NCBI GenBank assembly: GCA_013399875.1
Contig: VXAZ01002110.1
Span: 62,001-126,000 of the forward strand
Origin: Gymnorhina tibicen
Lineage: Eukaryota > Chordata > Aves > Passeriformes > Artamidae
DNA length: 64,000 nucleotides
Direction of reading: 5' to 3'
Position numbers and translations under genes: made by a program. The notes under the pieces are model-generated. The model worked only from the letters and a program-made list of their open reading frames with translations. It ran no database searches and was not told the origin of the DNA. Positions 62,868 to 64,000 of this stretch are shown piece by piece; the stretch's first letter is position 1; every line of letters starts with the position of its first letter.

Positions 62868-64000
62868 ATAGAGTCTAAGTGGTTAAAGAAATGCTCTTTG
62901 TAGATATGTGAAATATGTCACACATGACAAGTTTCTTATCAACATAGAAACAAAAGCACTTAATGAGACAAACAATATCCTGACATTACATGTCAGTAAA
63001 TACATAAATAATTAATTCATAATCTTAGATTACAGATTTTAACAAAAAAATTACTTTGCTCTTCAACTAGGGGCAATAGTGAACCTAAAATTTCTAACTG
63101 ACAGAAAACACGGAGAATAATGACAGGAAGTAAAACTTTCATAGGTTCAGTGAGAGTGTTTGATGCCTGAAATCATGTTATTTGGTCCATGGTATAACAA
63201 GCTCCCAGTTCCCTGTTTGTTGGTGGTATGACAATCAGTTAAGAAGGCTGGGAAAGCACAGCCTGTGCAGACAGCAATGGTTTAACTGTATGTGATGAAT
63301 AACTGTGGAAAAATGTTAGTGATGGCATAAAAAACTGAGCAGGAAAAAAATAAGAATACAATTAATTTAATCCATGAAGTTTGTAGGAAAAAATGATTCA
63401 AAAAAAGGCTGTAGGCTTCTAGCAGCTCCATTATCTTCTGATCACACATGAAAGCTATGTATTCACATTACTGGAAAAATTGAGACAAAAGTTGATGGTT
63501 ACAACATAAGTAATGCAAATCTGTATGACTCCAACGAAAAGAATTTGAAGTCTCATAGGAAAAAAATACCTAAGTCTTGTATATACACTTTTTTCTGTCT
63601 TCCAGACTTTAGTTTCCAAACAAAAGCTAAATGTTAATGGTAAGCATAATAGGAAATCCCATCACTTGTTGTTTTGGGGGATTTTTGAGTTATTTTTGTG
63701 TGTGTATTTTTTTTTTTTTTGCATATTAAAGCCATCTCTTTCTATTACTCCCCATTTTCCCATGAAAGAGTAAAGACCGCAGTATATTTCTTTGGCATCT
63801 TGACCCCAACTATTGTTATGTTATTTCAATACTTAGGCTGATATTCTGGCACTGTCATAAGTAAGACTTGTGTAGTAAAGTAGCTATATTATCTTTATTT
63901 TTAAAACAAAAAAGCAAACCAACAAATCAAAGAAGGTAATCTCCTTGAAGTTTAGACGGCAAGTTTATGAATTGATTCAATTTGACTCTGAATCTTTCAA
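62868..64000. other. Unique AT-rich non-coding sequence
   Basis: No gene or element is recognised. It includes a GGGGGATTTTTGAG piece and a poly-T run near 63671-63720. Confidence 0.65.

Overview
This window is non-coding, AT-rich vertebrate DNA, almost certainly from a bird and probably from a songbird. Three things point there. CR1 LINE copies end in the typical avian 3' tail. A tRNA-Ile-headed, CR1-tailed SINE at 26655-26796 matches my memory of TguSINE1 from zebra finch. Several avian-type endogenous retrovirus LTRs are present. I found no convincing protein-coding gene, no intact RNA gene, no CpG-island promoter and no prokaryotic feature. It reads as a gene desert or the inside of a very long intron; sequence alone cannot say which.

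Layout. 1-2267 is unique sequence with one weak exon candidate (1900-2112). 2268-2749 is a solo LTR with matching terminal inverted repeats. 3290-4885 is an unusual CR1 that keeps ORF1 (dead esterase domain) and the 3' tail but has no ORF2. 5230-5945 looks like another old LTR, followed by about 650 bp that may belong to it. 10341-11339 is a minus-strand solo LTR. 11346-22085 is mostly unique, with an old minus-strand CR1 end (12662-12870), a perfect poly-purine hairpin (12545-12584) and a perfect RFX-type X-box (18785-18798). 22090-23356 is a 5'-truncated CR1 with a decayed reverse transcriptase. 26797-49340 is long unique sequence with small CR1 relics, minor tandem repeats and a hairpin. 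49740-50714 and 60519-61459 are two more solo LTRs of the same family as the one at 10341. 62297-62861 is a minus-strand solo LTR of a second avian family.

The elements are independent insertions, not parts of one system. Four of the five clear LTRs show putative 6-bp target duplications (one of them 5 of 6), and no gag, pol or env lies between LTRs, so they are best read as solo LTRs left by recombination. The copy at 60519 contains a roughly 40-bp tandem repeat that runs into a 58-base run of N, so its true length is unknown. No previously undescribed gene system is visible. The items most worth checking are the ORF2-less CR1, the X-box island, the paired TAATTACC sites and the collapsed LTR repeat.
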